This document shows, in pieces, positions 35,747-56,372 of a stretch of DNA of 64,000 nucleotides (positions within the stretch are counted from its first letter, which is position 1; each line of letters opens with the position of its first letter). The DNA is from Omphiscola glabra (taxonomy: Eukaryota > Mollusca > Gastropoda > Lymnaeidae), in assembly GCA_964017045.1 (NCBI GenBank), contig OZ024809.1:28682618-28746617 (forward strand). Reading direction: 5' to 3'. A program made the position numbers and the translations under genes. The notes beneath the pieces were generated by a model. The model did no database searches. It was not told the DNA's origin and worked only from the letters and a program-made list of their open reading frames with translations.

Positions 35747-37789
35747 TTATTTTAAAGTGGCATAAGCCTTGGGTAAAATAACTGGCACCACAATCGAAGA
35801 TCCACTATTTCCCGCCCTTACACGTTTGAAGTTCAAATGATTCACTTTTGCAGTCTCTTCTTCAGGGTAATGTTCCGGCTGATCACCAAATATGATCACT
35901 TTGTTTCCGTAAACTACTGCGCCACGTAAAATCTGCTGTGATTTCCAAAGTTGCGCCAGGAATGTAAAACTTGGTATTCCTTGTTCGCTTCTTGAAATTT
36001 GCCACAACTTTCCGTTAGGTTGTAAGATGTAACTATTATCGTCATGGCTAAAACTGATCAAATGTTTAGCCGGCCCTTCAAGGCTGTCAAGTCTCATCCA
36101 AGTATTGTAGACTAAGTCCCAACACTGAACAGCTGTTTCTTCTACACCATCTTTTGTCTCAGTGGAAAACACCAGCATCTTTCTGTCGACGGTCGTTGCA
36201 TTTTCAAAAGTTCCATTGTCCGGAATGCTTGACAGATTATTACGATTTCTCAACAAATCACTTGGATTTATCATTGATATTTCTCTGTTTTCTCTATTTA
36301 TGGCATACATTATATCTTCATGACCAAGAAGAAAGAACTTGCGACCAGTTAACTGTGTTATAAGGGTCCAAGATTTTTCTTTAAATCGAAACAGTTGGCT
36401 ATTTGAGAGGTAAAAATTACTGAAACTACAACAGTAAAGCTCATTATCAAAAGCAACTAAATGAGTGACTTCAGTGTGTGAATCACCTGGAGGCAGTGGT
36501 AAATTGAACAGTTTCTCATCGAAAATGGAGATGGCTAGGCACGTTCTATCAGCTTTCATCTGAACTCCATAGTGATCGAATTCGCTGCATTTTCTGTGCA
36601 GAGCAGCAGTCGGCCATTGCCCGTGCATGTAACGGGTGTGGTAGAGTACAGCATTAAATATTATATCTTTAGCACAGCTATCACTCTGCATAAGCGTGTG
36701 CTTGTACAGACTCTGGAGTAATGAAACACTCGCTAGGCAAGTTCTTGTAGCAGCGAGCAGTTTTGGCAGTTTCTCTAGCCGTTCTCTGTGGAGTTTACTT
36801 CCAGAATCATTTGACAAGTCAGGATTCTTTGGGTCAGTCCCACTGCCATCTTGAAATGTTGAGGCATTTTCCTTGGTGTCGGTTTGACCTTGAGAAAAGT
36901 GCTCGCCTTCTGAACCCCCAAACGCACTCTCATTCGTTATCACGACAGGTTGCACATCAGTAATGGTGTTTAAAGATGTGCCATCATGCGATTCGCTTTG
37001 ATTCTTCTCAAGATCACTAACCTGTTCGTCGTCTTTCATACCCTCGTTATTGTTATTATTACATGGCACTGATTTTGTTTGACTTTCTTTGGTCGAACTT
37101 TCTAGCATGTCATTGCTCTGTATAGCATGTGTGTCCCTTGTTATTCGAATGTTGTCTTTCGGTGGAGTGTCCACTTCAAATTTCTCAATTATGGGTTGTT
37201 CAACCCATTCCATTGAAGATTCGACAACTAGATCTTCGGAGTTCACTACGAGATCCCGATCTTCCACTACACGAAGTAGTTCGATAAATGACAGGTTCAA
37301 AAATGTTTTCGTTTTTCGAACTTTCTCGAAATTTTCAAGCATGAACTTGCGGGCACCTTCTAAAACTGCCTCTGAATGAATGAGTTTGGCGTTGAAGAAA
37401 ACCTCCTCGAAGTTCTCTAAAGTTAGCCAACTGATGACACTTTTTTCACATAACTTAATTAAAAACTGTACTTGAAGCTGGTTTGATGCGTGCCATATGT
37501 CAATGACGTTGTCTTTGGTCAACACGTTGATCCCAGTGTATAGGGCGTTAAGGATGAGTTGAAATGTTTCGACTGAAATACCTTGTACAGAGGCGCGTCC
37601 TCCGTTGACTTCCTTCATGCCTGACCGGAAGAGTCCGCCAAAGAATTCAGAGCATGAACCAAGAAGAACGCGATGCCATTTAAATTCAATTTCGTCAATT
37701 TCAACCACAAAGTCTTCTAGCTCCTTGTTCATATAGAGTTTGTTCAAAGAATTCATTACACCATGTGCGATATCAATATCGATTTCCAT
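35747..37789 (-). CDS. BTB-BACK-Kelch protein, copy 3 (intact, single exon)
   Basis: The 680-residue frame starts MEIDIDIAHGVMNSL. Residues about 20-125 are BTB/POZ (FKWHRVLLGSCSEFFGGLFR, LYTGINVLTKDNV, LQVQFLIKLCEK). BACK begins at about 126 (NFEEVFFNAKL, FLNLSFIELLRVV, SMEWVEQ) but is interrupted at about 205-330 by an acidic, Ser/Asn-rich low-complexity insert containing NNNNNEG. It resumes with LEKLPKLLAATRTCLASVSL and IIFNAVLYHT. Residues 380-680 are Kelch-like blades (HLVAFDNELYCC, WTLITQLTGRKFFLLG, CWDLVYNTWMRL, GAVVYGNKVIIFGD) with few classic Gly-Gly pairs. Family members are usually Cullin-3 ubiquitin-ligase adaptors, with Kelch binding the substrate; the substrate here is unknown. 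AATAAA overlaps the stop region and recurs at 35702-35697. Copies 1 and 2 are the same family and strand. Confidence 0.9.
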   Translation of the reverse strand: MEIDIDIAHGVMNSLNKLYMNKELEDFVVEIDEIEFKWHRVLLGSCSEFFGGLFRSGMKEVNGGRASVQGISVETFQLILNALYTGINVLTKDNVIDIWHASNQLQVQFLIKLCEKSVISWLTLENFEEVFFNAKLIHSEAVLEGARKFMLENFEKVRKTKTFLNLSFIELLRVVEDRDLVVNSEDLVVESSMEWVEQPIIEKFEVDTPPKDNIRITRDTHAIQSNDMLESSTKESQTKSVPCNNNNNEGMKDDEQVSDLEKNQSESHDGTSLNTITDVQPVVITNESAFGGSEGEHFSQGQTDTKENASTFQDGSGTDPKNPDLSNDSGSKLHRERLEKLPKLLAATRTCLASVSLLQSLYKHTLMQSDSCAKDIIFNAVLYHTRYMHGQWPTAALHRKCSEFDHYGVQMKADRTCLAISIFDEKLFNLPLPPGDSHTEVTHLVAFDNELYCCSFSNFYLSNSQLFRFKEKSWTLITQLTGRKFFLLGHEDIMYAINRENREISMINPSDLLRNRNNLSSIPDNGTFENATTVDRKMLVFSTETKDGVEETAVQCWDLVYNTWMRLDSLEGPAKHLISFSHDDNSYILQPNGKLWQISRSEQGIPSFTFLAQLWKSQQILRGAVVYGNKVIIFGDQPEHYPEEETAKVNHLNFKRVRAGNSGSSIVVPVILPKAYATLK

Positions 37790-38193
37790 AATTAGTTATT
37801 CAGTTTATAATCTTTCATGCGATTACTTTTATATCAACGATGAAACAGCAAGATCACTTTTGATGTTGATGTATAATATAGCTTCTTGTTAGAGCAAGCT
37901 AAATTAATTCTTTAATTAATATAGACATGTACACCACTCACAGAGTCGCTAAATCTTTACACCGGCAATCAAATGAATCCTAACATGTTGGTGTTTAATG
38001 TCTTAAAGGTAAAATTTTTCTCTTAAAACAAAACCAATCCTTGAATTACAAAACTCACAAAATTGTGCTGATATTTCCGTTACTTCACCTACAGAAGGTG
38101 GCGTGTGGTAAGAGCAGTGCTTTTTTTCAAAATAACAATTACCAGGAAACACACGTCACGAAATGAACTTCCCATGAACTGAAACTGTTTAAG

Positions 38194-38215
38194 GGGAAAA
38201 CGAAACTGAAAGTGA
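38194..38215 (-). promoter_or_regulatory. ISRE/IRF-like site upstream of BTB-Kelch copy 3
   Basis: On the gene's sense strand it reads AGTTTCGTTTTCCC, a full match to the vertebrate ISRE pattern AGTTTCNNTTTCNC, extended by another CTTTC. It lies about 405 bp upstream of the start codon, with a second GAAACTG at 38180. Function in this organism is inference. Confidence 0.35.
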
Positions 38216-38849
38216 GTACATGTTTTCACGCTGCGTGTGAGTCCTGACAGCAAATTATGTAGGTCCCGGTAGAGAATGACCATGCGTGGTCAAGGATCAG
38301 CATACAAGGATTCGCCTCAACCTACTTCGAGGCTACTCAAAATAGCTTTATAAAAGAACCAGATATTCGTTTTTACAGGGCATTCTCACATTGAATATAT
38401 GCTTTCGCTTTTATGGCGTATATCGTCACATTATCATTGGGGAACCAGACATCAATATTCTGTAAATTGAACGCAATGAGGCAGATCAGGAAGATGCGAA
38501 AGAGTGAGTCCAACCCAGGCGGTATAGTTTTTTCCTTATATGGAGATGGGATATCTTCCGCCAACTGCGGAATTGTCTTGTCTTTTTTTTTTTTTTTTTA
38601 AATATTTTGTGTGTGTGTGGATGCTAATGGCTAAATGCTTGGCACGCCCCGGGTGGCACTAGCTAATTCGACGTCAACTTAAGATTTTAAACAAAAAAAT
38701 TTATATTCTCTAAAAATGACGCCCTTACACTACAGTGAACATCAAATTAGTTTCGTACTTAACTTCAGCTCTGCTTTTTTAGTTCACCAATGTCATTTAA
38801 AAAAAAAACAAAAAAACCCGGAGATACGGGGAGGGTTGCGTTCAGGTTT

Positions 38850-38920
38850 TATGTGTAGCGCGGTGAGCCTAGGCTGTGGTACAGCGCTATATAAGACCAC
38901 TGGAATAGTAATTATAATAT
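38850..38920 (+). mobile_element. Diverged LINE 3' tail
   Basis: GCGCGGTGAGCCTAGGCTGT plus GGTACAGCGCTATATAAGACC is a worn version of the hairpin tail at 40185. Confidence 0.55.
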
Positions 38921-39039
38921 TTGCAACAAGTAGGACATTACAAAAGCGAGAACGCATGTGCAAAGAAGCTTTCGACAGCAAACAATGCAAAGATAGATAC
39001 ATTCATTTTGTAGTCATATTTAGTTGACATCAAACAGTA

Positions 39040-39475
39040 GAGAATGTTGTGCACTGGTTTTGTTATGAATGTTTGGTAGGGCGAGTTGTCGATCGTGTGA
39101 GTGTTTTGTGAGTGGTTCATCGTGAGGTCAGTGGGTGAAGTTGGTTCGGTATTGAGCTTTAGTGTATACTGGGTGGGTGAGTACATGATATAAAAGGGCA
39201 GTGTGTGAATTGATCGGGAGTTGTGAACTGTTAGGCGGATAAAAGTTGTGAACTGTGAATTGAGAGAAGCTGAGAGATCGTTAGTCGAGAGTAGAGTCGA
39301 AAGTAGTTAGAGATAAGAGAGTTGAGAGTTATTATTATCTCCTTTGATCGTTGTCGTTGTGAATTGACATTGCTGCGATTAGTTCATCCAAATAAAGTAT
39401 TATTATTATTTTGATATTCATTGGACACTGTTGGTGTGCTCTTTATCGGACCTGGTGGGACAGAGTACATTCGTC
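39040..39475 (+). mobile_element. Possible LTR (solo or 3')
   Basis: A TATAAAAGGG box at about 39190 is followed about 200 bp later by AATAAAGTATTATTATT, the U3/R/U5-like spacing of a retrotransposon LTR. The boundary TG/CA ends and target duplication were not found. The following frame (39421-39627, DPRQTKEACNIEIFNDGSD) is unrecognised. Confidence 0.35.
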
Positions 39476-39689
39476 AACATTATAGAAGACCAACTAAAGA
39501 AGACCGCAACATGTTTGACCCTAGACAAACGAAAGAAGCCTGTAACATAGAGATATTCAATGACGGAAGTGACCCAGGATATCAAAGAATTTTCTCAAAA
39601 GATGAAAGGGAAATGCAAATGTTGTGATGTTGTTGTTGTATTGTTACAGTTGCGTCCCTTTGTTGTCAAGACGTGAGACCCGTTGTTCT

Positions 39690-39890
39690 TCAGTTGAGTG
39701 GCCATGTTGTTTTACTTGTAGCTAGTCATTCACTTGAGTTGAGATGTGAGACGCCATGTTGAATTAGCTGTAGCTAATCATTCACTTGAGTTGAGATGTG
39801 AGTGGCCATGATGATTTGCCTGTAGCTAGTCATTCACTTGAGTTGAGATGTGAGAGGCCATGTTGTTTTTACCTGTAGCTAGTCATTAAG
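39690..39890 (+). repeat. Tandem repeat, about 55-bp unit, 3-4 copies
   Basis: CACTTGAGTTGAGATGTGAG plus GCCATGTTG and CCTGTAGCTAGTCATT recur. The array directly abuts the LINE fragment. Confidence 0.85.
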
Positions 39891-39892
39891 AA

Positions 39893-40235
39893 AGCTAGAC
39901 ATCAAACAATGGAATTATCTTCCACTACACATCCGCAATATATCAACCATCACAGCCTTCAAAACTGCACTCAAAACACATCTCTTTAAACTCTACTACC
40001 CCGACTGATTCCCCACATCTGACCGGTAAACGATGCCGCTGACCGCCGTCCATGTCAAAGTTCTGGTGTGGATGAGGTGAATATGCATTAGATTTTGTTT
40101 TGTCTCTATACATCTGTTCTTTATTATATATATGCATTTTATGTTAATATCACCATTATGTCTCTTTTTTAATATTTTTATGTACAGCGCGGTGAGCCCA
40201 GCCCTAGGCTGGGGTACCACGCTACATAAGACAGC
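39893..40235 (+). mobile_element. LINE 3' end with ORF2 C-terminus
   Basis: Reads KLDIKQWNYLPLHIRNIS then TAFKTALKTHLFKLYYPD and a stop, the conserved end of CR1/Jockey-like ORF2. Then comes a 3'UTR ending in GAGCCCAGCCCTAGGCTGGG and a TAATAATAGTAACAATAAT tail. It is strongly 5'-truncated and dead. Confidence 0.78.
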
Positions 40236-40254
40236 TAATAATAGTAACAATAAT

Positions 40255-40545
40255 CTTAGCTGGCAACTCATCTCTGAGAAAGACAACTCTGAATTCAAAA
40301 CCTAAGATGCAGTCCCGTAGGCAGATTACGTTGACACATTAAAATGTTCCGACCACTCCTGCAACGGTACTGGCACCAAGCTCTACCATCCACATGATGA
40401 TCTCAAGGTGCGTGGAGAGAGGGTATTTTGTTCTCCGGGGAACCAATTTATAATCATAAAAAGAAAAATCCGAGGCCTTAAGATTTAATCCTGCGAGGTC
40501 TACACCATCGTCACATTGGGTCGGACGGATGTCAATTTTTTTTCC
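40255..40545 (+). mobile_element. SINE body without its tRNA head
   Basis: Matches 24260-24545: GGCAACTCATCT, CTGAATTCAAAACC, GCAGTCCCGTAGG, CATCCACATGATG, GTCTACACCATCG. It lies just past the 3' end of the transporter gene. Confidence 0.65.
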
Positions 40546-40587
40546 CTAAATCGTTCTATTCCATTCGCTCAATATTACCAAACATTG

Positions 40588-40593
40588 TTTAAT
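40588..40593 (-). terminator. Polyadenylation signal candidate of the transporter gene
   Basis: ATTAAA on the minus strand, about 90 nt after the transporter stop codon. Confidence 0.35.
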
Positions 40594-40683
40594 TACCCAA
40601 ACATTTATCAAAAGATATAAAAAATGAACTTCATATTAAAATTTGCACAGCTGAGCACCGCCATGCACGGTCGTCTTTCTGGG

Positions 40684-50865
<10,182 letters not shown>

Positions 50866-51294
50866 TCTACAAAAAAGCTTATTTCATGAGGAAACAAGAG
50901 CGCACAGCTATATCTCAGAGAGCCATCATTGCTGTTGATAAAGAAAATACCATGGTGAGAGCAACACTCATTACTGGATAACAATTCAGTGAATGATCTT
51001 CGTGGCCCCCTGTACTGGTTCTCGATTATGAAATGACCTTTATGAATGACTTTCTCAAGAAGCGATACAGGTCTGACGTGCCACCGCCGAGTGCGCCTAA
51101 TCAGGCTTCGTTATCTAATGACATTAGGCGCACGACACACAGAGGCCCTCTTACGTTACTATTTCATCATAAAGTAAATTTGACAAATATTTATTACAAT
51201 TATGTTACATCACCACTGACAATCTTGAAAGATACCGCGAAACATAGAAAAGCGTTTACATTTACAAGGTATTGTATTCATGGGCGTAGACTGT

Positions 51295-51415
51295 GGCTGG
51301 TATACGTATAAGTAAAATGAGCTACAGCTTACGGCCTCACAATCTGATGGCTATATATTTTAATTTTATATTTGACCAGCTGAAGTCATTCAAAAGGATT
51401 GGGTGATCTCTGGGC
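51295..51415 (+). mobile_element. Interspersed repeat, relative of 34060-34205
   Basis: GAGCTACAGCTTACGGCCTCACAA and TATAGCTTAGGGCCTC parallel GCTACAGCTTAGGGCTCCACAA and TATAGTTTAGGGCCTCAG at 34.1 kb. Class unknown. Confidence 0.6.
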
Positions 51416-51870
51416 TTGGTATAGCTTAGGGCCTCTAGGCTTGGTATAGCTGAGGGCCTAAAGGCTTGGTATAGCTTAGGGCCTCTAGGCTTGGTATAGC
51501 TTAGGGCCTCTAGGCTTGGTATAGCTTAGGGCCTCTAGGCTTGGTATAGCTTAGGGCCTCTAAGCTTGGTATAGCTTAGGGCCTCTAGGCTTGGTATAGC
51601 TTAGGGCCTCTAGGCTTGGTATAGCTTAGGGCCTCTAGGCTTGGTATAGCTTAGGGCCTCTAGGCTTGGTATAGCTTAGGGCCTCTAGGCTTGGTATAGC
51701 TTAGGGCCTCTAGGCTTGGTATAGCTTAGGGCCTCTAGGCTTGGTATAGCTTAGGGCCTCTAGGCTTGGTATAGCTTAGGGCCTCTAGGCTTGGTATAGC
51801 TTAGGGCCTCTAGGCTTGGTATAGCTTAGGGCCTCTGGGCTTGGTATAGCTTAGGGCCTCTGGGCTTGTA
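51416..51870 (+). repeat. Minisatellite, 25-bp unit, about 18 copies
   Basis: Nearly perfect copies of CTTGGTATAGCTTAGGGCCT plus CTAGG, expanded from the right part of the adjacent interspersed repeat. Confidence 0.97.
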
Positions 51871-52376
51871 CATTTGGTAAAAGTTCTGACCAAAATAAAA
51901 AAAAAAAAAAAGAAGCACCACAAAAAAGGGTAAAGATGTCGAGTGTTAGAGAAATGTGGGTTCTTTGAATTGTATCCACGTAGCTAAATCTAACCAAATA
52001 TTTTCATCTTATAATGTTCACGTTGAGAGGTGACCTTTCCCAAGCGCTTGTAATTAAAGGGCAACGATTGCTGAATTTATGTTTATCAAATTTTACTATG
52101 GATGTCTTCCCTTGAAGTCAGTCACGTTAACGTTGCCCCCATTTCCCGAATCGACCCGACACGGTAGTCTTAATCACAATGTTGTTCGTACGTCAAAATC
52201 GACAAGAACCATCTAATCCATGCCTGCATAACATACGGCGAGCGGGGCCGGCACCCACTTTGTGGCCCGCGAAGTAACGAAATATTCTTCATTTTTATTA
52301 TTTTCTTCATAGCTTTCCCATTTGTCCTAGTTTCTTTCGGCCCGCACAGTTTTTTCATAAAGTATCACCGCCCGCT

Positions 52377-52631
52377 TTACATATTGAGTTGGGGGGGGAT
52401 TGTTGGTTCCCGGTGAGCGCGTAGGTAACTTGCTAGTCCGATCTTTGCTCGGAATAGTCTCTGGCATCGGGGGCAGGGGATAGTTGCTGTAGTCGGTGGT
52501 CTAAGTTGGCTTTTTTTGGGCGTGTCTCGGCTGTGGCTATCCTTCTGTTCATTTATGTAGGAAGATATGAGCGATTGAGCACCCTTCTTGACAGCTGGTC
52601 TACATCCGGCTTTGTCCTGGACTGTCTGCAC
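52377..52631 (-). mobile_element. LINE ORF2 C-terminus with zinc finger
   Basis: The minus strand reads QLRPPTTATIPCPRCQRL then FRAKIGLASYLRAHREP. This is the C-terminal finger of CR1/Jockey-type LINE ORF2, of the kind C..C...FRA.IGL.SH.R.H. The first histidine is Tyr here, so the finger is damaged. The upstream part is cut by another repeat at about 52640. It is a 5'-truncated relic. Confidence 0.65.
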
Positions 52632-52639
52632 CCATATAA

Positions 52640-52745
52640 TTTATTAATTATTATTTTTTTTTGCTGCCATAATAATAATAAAGTTTATTTTAAAAATCAC
52701 GATTCATCCCCAAAGGCTCGAAGCGCGTTACAAAGTCAAATCTAG
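52640..52745 (-). mobile_element. Retroelement 3' tail with (ATT)n, related to 57965-58055
   Basis: Sense strand reads TTGACTTTGTAACGCGCTTC, GAGCC, AATC, then TTTATTATTATTATGG. The piece at 57965-58055 has the same GCTCGAAGCG.G.TACAAAGTCAA. Confidence 0.55.
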
Positions 52746-53020
52746 GAGATTGATTGGAGTACTTATATAGCGCTCATTCCATAGCATGCTCACGGCACTC
52801 TGCTGTTCGATAGGTCTCACTGCTGCCAGTTAGGCGCATGTGAACTCCATCTCCCCATCTCCGGGTTTGAATTCAGAGTTGCCTTCTAATGTTAAAGAGT
52901 CCCATCCACCCGGGGTGCTGGTGGTGTTTTTTTGTTTGACTGGGCTTTGGCGGGGATTGAACTCCTGACCAGTAGCTTGAGATTTGCTCAGTTCAGACCA
53001 CTCGGCCACCCAGCACCCAG
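52746..53020 (-). mobile_element. tRNA-headed SINE
   Basis: The minus strand starts GGGTGCTGGGTGGCCGAGTG then GTCTGAACTGAGC, with GGAGTTCAATCCCC as box B. This is closer to a real tRNA than the 24.2-kb copy. Confidence 0.75.
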
Positions 53021-53204
53021 TGCATAATGTGACGACATCACAAGGCTTAGCATTTGTTTTAGAAAAGGACTACTTCTTAGACACAAAATCGCTTCCTTCA
53101 AAGCACCTGGAAATTCCAAGGGAACATATTCTGAAGAAAAGATACAGCTTGGCACGTTGCGAGCCGAAGGCTTTGCTAGAATATTCAATATTATCCGCTT
53201 ACGG

Positions 53205-53395
53205 AACTCCATCTTCGGGTTTGACTTCAGAGTTACCTTCTCTTAGATGTTTTAACGAGTTATCGAGTCCCATCTACCCGGGGTGCTGGGGATGTTTTTG
53301 CTTGTCTATAGGGCTTTTGTGGGGATTGAGCGCCAGACCACCCGCTTTTTGCATTAACTTAGTTTAGACCTCTCGACCTCCCAGGCTGCCTATAT
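53205..53395 (-). mobile_element. Older copy of the same SINE
   Basis: CTACCCGGGGTGCTGGGG, GGATTGAGCGCCAGACC and GACCTCTCGACCTCCCAGG match the adjacent SINE with more substitutions. Confidence 0.65.
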
Positions 53396-54057
53396 ATATA
53401 AATACGAATAATCTCACACACTCTTTAATTAAAATCCTCATTCTAAACATTCACGTATTTTGTTATAATTTCCAAAAATTCATTCGTTTCATTCTCGAAC
53501 ATATCATTTCATTCATGTTTTTAAGTCTTTTATAACACGTTTATTTACAAAAAAAAAAGTTGTCGCCGATATACATACATAATTAAATGAAAAATCAATT
53601 CAAAAACTAACTTTCACGATATTGTGCCCTATACATGAGATTGCGATAGCATAAACAAATCTACAAAATGAAGTATGAAGCATGAACGAAAGCAAATAGA
53701 AATGTTCTCAATCTATTAGCTCTACACGTAACTGTGGGGAAATGATATGGCACATGTGTGAGCCCTTTGTTACAATATGCACTTTATATTTTACATACAT
53801 TATCATCATATACTGGGGGGATATTTGACCGGAGGCAGGAAATGAACAACTCCAACAAAAAAATAAGTCATGTACTTGGGAGGAAACAAGAGTGTACTTA
53901 GCTAGAAACTAATTTTCTCTCAGCAGTAAACACGTAAGCCAGGCCTGACACGATCGACACGCAGCTTGGCCTTGGCATGATGTTAACTGTTCCGTGTGTC
54001 GCATGTGGCGAAAAACCGCCCCTAACACACACAGGCACAAAAGAAGCGGATTGGTAA
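53396..54057. other. Gene-free AT-rich stretch
   Basis: Nothing recognised. Confidence 0.4.
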
Positions 54058-54232
54058 ATGCGAAGAGATAGCACCGCGTTTTTTACCATGGCCGCCAACT
54101 CGATCGCCGTGACCCGTAAAATTAAGAATAAAACGTTTAAAAATAATGAAAAAAATGTCCTAAATCTATCCCTAAACCTAACCTGAACCCTAAATGTTTT
54201 GCAAACGAAGTCACGGTGCTATGTCTTCGCAT
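54058..54232. mobile_element. MITE with 19-bp terminal inverted repeats
   Basis: Starts ATGCGAAGAGATAGCACCG and ends CGGTGCTATGTCTTCGCAT, with one mismatch. Flanks are TAA and TAG, so a 2-3-bp TA-type target duplication is possible. The interior carries CCTAAACCTAACCTGAACCC, the seed of the 13-kb array. Confidence 0.75.
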
Positions 54233-54353
54233 TAGCCAAGCATTTCTTATAGAGAAGTCTATAAATTATTAGAACTGCGGTGTAGCGTTCAGTATTAACA
54301 TCTTAATTGCACAAATCCCACCCCACATATTCATTAATGTAGAGTCTGTACAC

Positions 54354-54419
54354 CAGTGATTCCCAAAGTGGTCTATATCGACTCCAAGTGGTCGACGACA
54401 ACTTGCAAGGGGTCCATGT

Positions 54420-54456
<37 letters not shown>

Positions 54457-54902
54457 GGGTCCATGAAATGAAAATGGGGGTGAACGATAGTGAATCTCAT
54501 GTAAGCAGGTCGTGACTTCTATTTTGGAATTCCATGAATGGAATAATCCACTTACACAGATAGTACCTATTTACTTACATAATGTTACCTTATAATATAA
54601 AGACATATATCTTCCTACATAAATTATGAAAGTACCTATGAAGTACAAATTTGAAAAAAAAAACATAAATGTTCATGAAACGTGATGAAGAATCATATTA
54701 AAATGTAAGTTATTAGGTATATTTTCTAATATATAGAATATAAATTTAAATCTTTCAAAGTGAGTAGCACTATACCGGCTGTCAAAAATACATTTGAAGC
54801 TAATGAATTTGCAAAAATTCAATATCAGGTAAGCAAGGGGTCTACCCAAAACTGAAAAACATGGCAAGTGGTCTACGAGACAAAAACGTTTGAGAACCAC
54901 TG
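54354..54902. mobile_element. hAT non-autonomous element with perfect 8-bp target duplication
   Basis: Ends CAGTGATTCCCAAAGTGGTC and TTTGAGAACCACTG are hAT-type inverted repeats. CTGTACAC lies at 54346-54353 and again at 54903-54910. A 30-bp A run is inside. It has no coding capacity. Confidence 0.85.
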
Positions 54903-55299
54903 CTGTACACCCTTAATTTCTCTTAATTATTTTATTATTTTTGCTGAACCTAGTGGAACACTTTATCGGTAAGTAATCAAAATAGAAATGAATACTCAGG
55001 ACACATTATGCCAGACACAGTTAAACAAATAAAAAAATATTGCGAGAGATTTGCTGGCGATGAAACTAAATGCATTACATTCTTCTGGACTCGTGGGTAG
55101 ATTTGACAATACTTTCGAATTTAGTTAAACTTTAACTGTTAAAGCTTTATAAACAAAAGTCATCTTTTTATTTATGTTATGATAATGTTGTACCACAAAT
55201 GTTAACAGTAACTTGAGGTCCTGGGGGGGGGGGGCGGGGGGGGGCAAGCCCTGTATGGCATCCTATACGCAACTAATAGAAATACAAGGCAGCTAACCT

Positions 55300-55520
55300 A
55301 CATGTACCTACCTTACCTACCTATCTACCTACGCCTACCTTCATCAACGTACATCTCGCTCACCTAACTACATCTACCTACATCAACCTACATTTACCTA
55401 CCTACCTACCTACATACCTACCTACCTACCTACGCCTACCTTCGTCAACGTGCATCTAGCTCACCTAATTTTAACTACCCAAATCAACCTACATTAAACT
55501 ACATCTACCTACACCTACCC
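55300..55520 (+). repeat. CTAC-rich simple repeat
   Basis: Degenerate (CTAC)n and (ATCTACCT)n. Confidence 0.85.
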
Positions 55521-56173
55521 ACACCGATATTATGTCACATTTACAGTTAAGTCTTAGTCTAACATTGATAAAACGTCTTGCCTGCTACATAAATACTACA
55601 GACTATAATGTATAATTTCCGCAACTAACGTGTTCACACATCTACTACCGGTACCAAGTACCCTAAAGGTTAAGATTAAACGCGGGTGAAGATGGTTTGG
55701 ATGTTAAGGTTAGGGTTAGGGTTAGGTTAAATTCACCTTGTAAGCAGCAATGTCATTTCGGGGTTATTCCACGGATTTTTTTTTGGGGGGGGGGGGGTGG
55801 TTTGGTTTGGGGGGGGCGGGTGGGCGGCAAAAGCAAAACATGGCCGGCTTGTCGAGTTGTTTATTACTGGAGGCGCCATAGTACATGTCAACTTAAATAA
55901 AACCTGCAAATTCAGGGGGTGGCGGGGGTAAATTCCCCCCTCTGCCCTCCCACAAATGACGTGCCTGCTTTAAAGTCACACGTCGTGTCAGTGACATATA
56001 GGTTCATTGCTTAAAATCGTCATCGAGGCGGGTCGGCGACAAACACGTTCACACAGTCTGCACATATTGATTTGTCAATGTCCGAATCATTCGAGGTCAC
56101 TTTGCCTGATTGCCCTGTGATATTAATCGATGTGACGTCAGCCATCTGTTTATTTGTATCCGACCTTTTAGAA
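55521..56173. other. Gene-free stretch with a short telomere-like tract
   Basis: AGGGTTAGGGTTAGG at about 55712-55726 and G runs near 55785. A minus-strand frame ending FVADPPR (about 56150-56020) has no recognised domain. Confidence 0.35.
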
Positions 56174-56372
56174 CAGCGGTTCTCAAACCTGTGGATCGCG
56201 ACCCCTTTGGGGGTCAAATGACCCTTTTCCATGGGTCGCTTAAGACCATCGGAAAACTCATATATTTTACAGTTATGAAATAGCAACGAAAATAATTTTG
56301 TTGTTGGGGGTCGCCAAAACACGAGGAACTGTATTTCAAAGGTCGGGGCATTAGGAAGGTTGAGAACCACTG
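56174..56372. mobile_element. hAT MITE
   Basis: Ends CAGCGGTTCTCAAACC and GGTTGAGAACCACTG. Flanks TTTTAGAA and CTTTTGAA agree at 6 of 8. Interior GGATCGCGACCCCTTTGGGG also occurs at 32.6 kb. Confidence 0.75.

Noticed and set aside
55709..55726. Telomere repeat (TTAGGG)
   Set aside because: Only about three units within ordinary sequence; a short interstitial tract at most.
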